Part shown: one piece after another, positions 6,234 through 6,373 of the stretch
Position numbering within the stretch: the stretch's first letter is position 1
Layout of the letters: each line of letters begins with the position of its first letter
Source of the DNA: DASVSE01 sp036399715
GTDB taxonomy: Bacteria > Bacteroidota > Rhodothermia > Rhodothermales > Rubricoccaceae
NCBI GenBank assembly: GCA_036399715.1
Contig: DASWMO010000054.1
Location: forward strand, 1 to 6,373
Length of the DNA: 6,373 bases
Direction: 5' to 3'
Notes under the pieces: generated by a model
Database searches by the model: none
Told to the model about the DNA's origin: nothing
What the model saw: the letters and a program-made list of their open reading frames with translations, nothing else
Translations under genes and position numbers: made by a program

Positions 6234-6373
6234 ATGGACATCGGAATCATCGGTTCAGGACACATCGGGAGCGCGCTCACGCGGCACCTCACCGCCCTCG
6301 GGCACCACGTGTCGGTCGCCAACTCGCGCGGCCCCGACTCCCTCGCCGACCTCGCCGCCGAAACCGGCGCGAC
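6234..6373 (+). CDS. NAD(P)-binding oxidoreductase, F420-dependent NADP reductase-like (COG2085 type), 3' end outside window
   Basis: Only the first 46 codons are in the window. The product opens with MDIGIIGSGHIGSALTRHL, a Rossmann dinucleotide-binding motif GxGxxG (residues 7-12) at the very N-terminus, then GHHVSVANSRGPDSLADL. The NSRGP(D/E)SL signature after the second strand is typical of the F420-dependent NADP reductase family (NpdG-like, COG2085), where it lies in the NADP phosphate-binding region. Many bacterial members probably do not use F420, so substrate is open. A weak GGAAA lies 7 bases before the ATG at 6234. It is 132 bases after qorB and on the same strand, so it may belong to the same redox gene set. 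Confidence 0.8.
   Translation, partial: MDIGIIGSGHIGSALTRHLTALGHHVSVANSRGPDSLADLAAETGA

Noticed and set aside
1..6373. CRISPR array, insertion sequence or integrase gene.
   Set aside because: No regularly spaced long repeats, terminal inverted repeats, transposase or recombinase coding sequence could be found in the window.

Overview
The window looks like high-GC bacterial DNA from the Rhodothermia/Rubricoccaceae side of Bacteroidota. This is an inference. It rests on a C-terminal type IX secretion (T9SS) sorting domain in a GC-rich gene, a lipoprotein signal peptide, weak or absent Shine-Dalgarno sequences, and AT-rich regulatory DNA in a GC-rich background.

Left part (1-4003): three co-directional genes for exported proteins, spaced 43 and 14 bases apart, probably one operon. 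(i) The 3' part of a large multidomain protein that enters from outside the window. It has a bacterial Ig-like domain, an acidic Ca-site-like segment and a C-terminal HELGH zinc-protease-like motif. (ii) A lipoprotein with a helical N-terminal region, six tandem RTX nonapeptides and a C-terminal beta-rich domain. (iii) A small protein with a signal peptide, one Ig-like domain and a T9SS sorting domain. The specific function of this set is not recognised.

Middle (4004-4542): non-coding DNA. It holds a degenerate 3' portion of a tRNA-Ala, then a perfect 17-bp hairpin with a T-rich tail (a terminator), short direct repeats at 11-bp spacing, and an 18-bp AT-rich palindrome just before the next gene. 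The simplest reading is that the tRNA fragment marks the right end of an island integrated at a tRNA-Ala gene. The secretion cluster would then be island DNA, and the genes to the right would be the older chromosome.

Right part (4543-6373): three genes for soluble redox enzymes. The first is a RutE-like nitroreductase whose frame is intact for 202 codons except for one TAG at a position that is Gln in the family. The second is a complete QorB-type NAD(P)H:quinone oxidoreductase. The third is the first 46 codons of a Rossmann-fold oxidoreductase of the F420-dependent NADP reductase type. With the palindrome in front, the set resembles a quinone/electrophile-responsive locus controlled by a small repressor that is not in the window.
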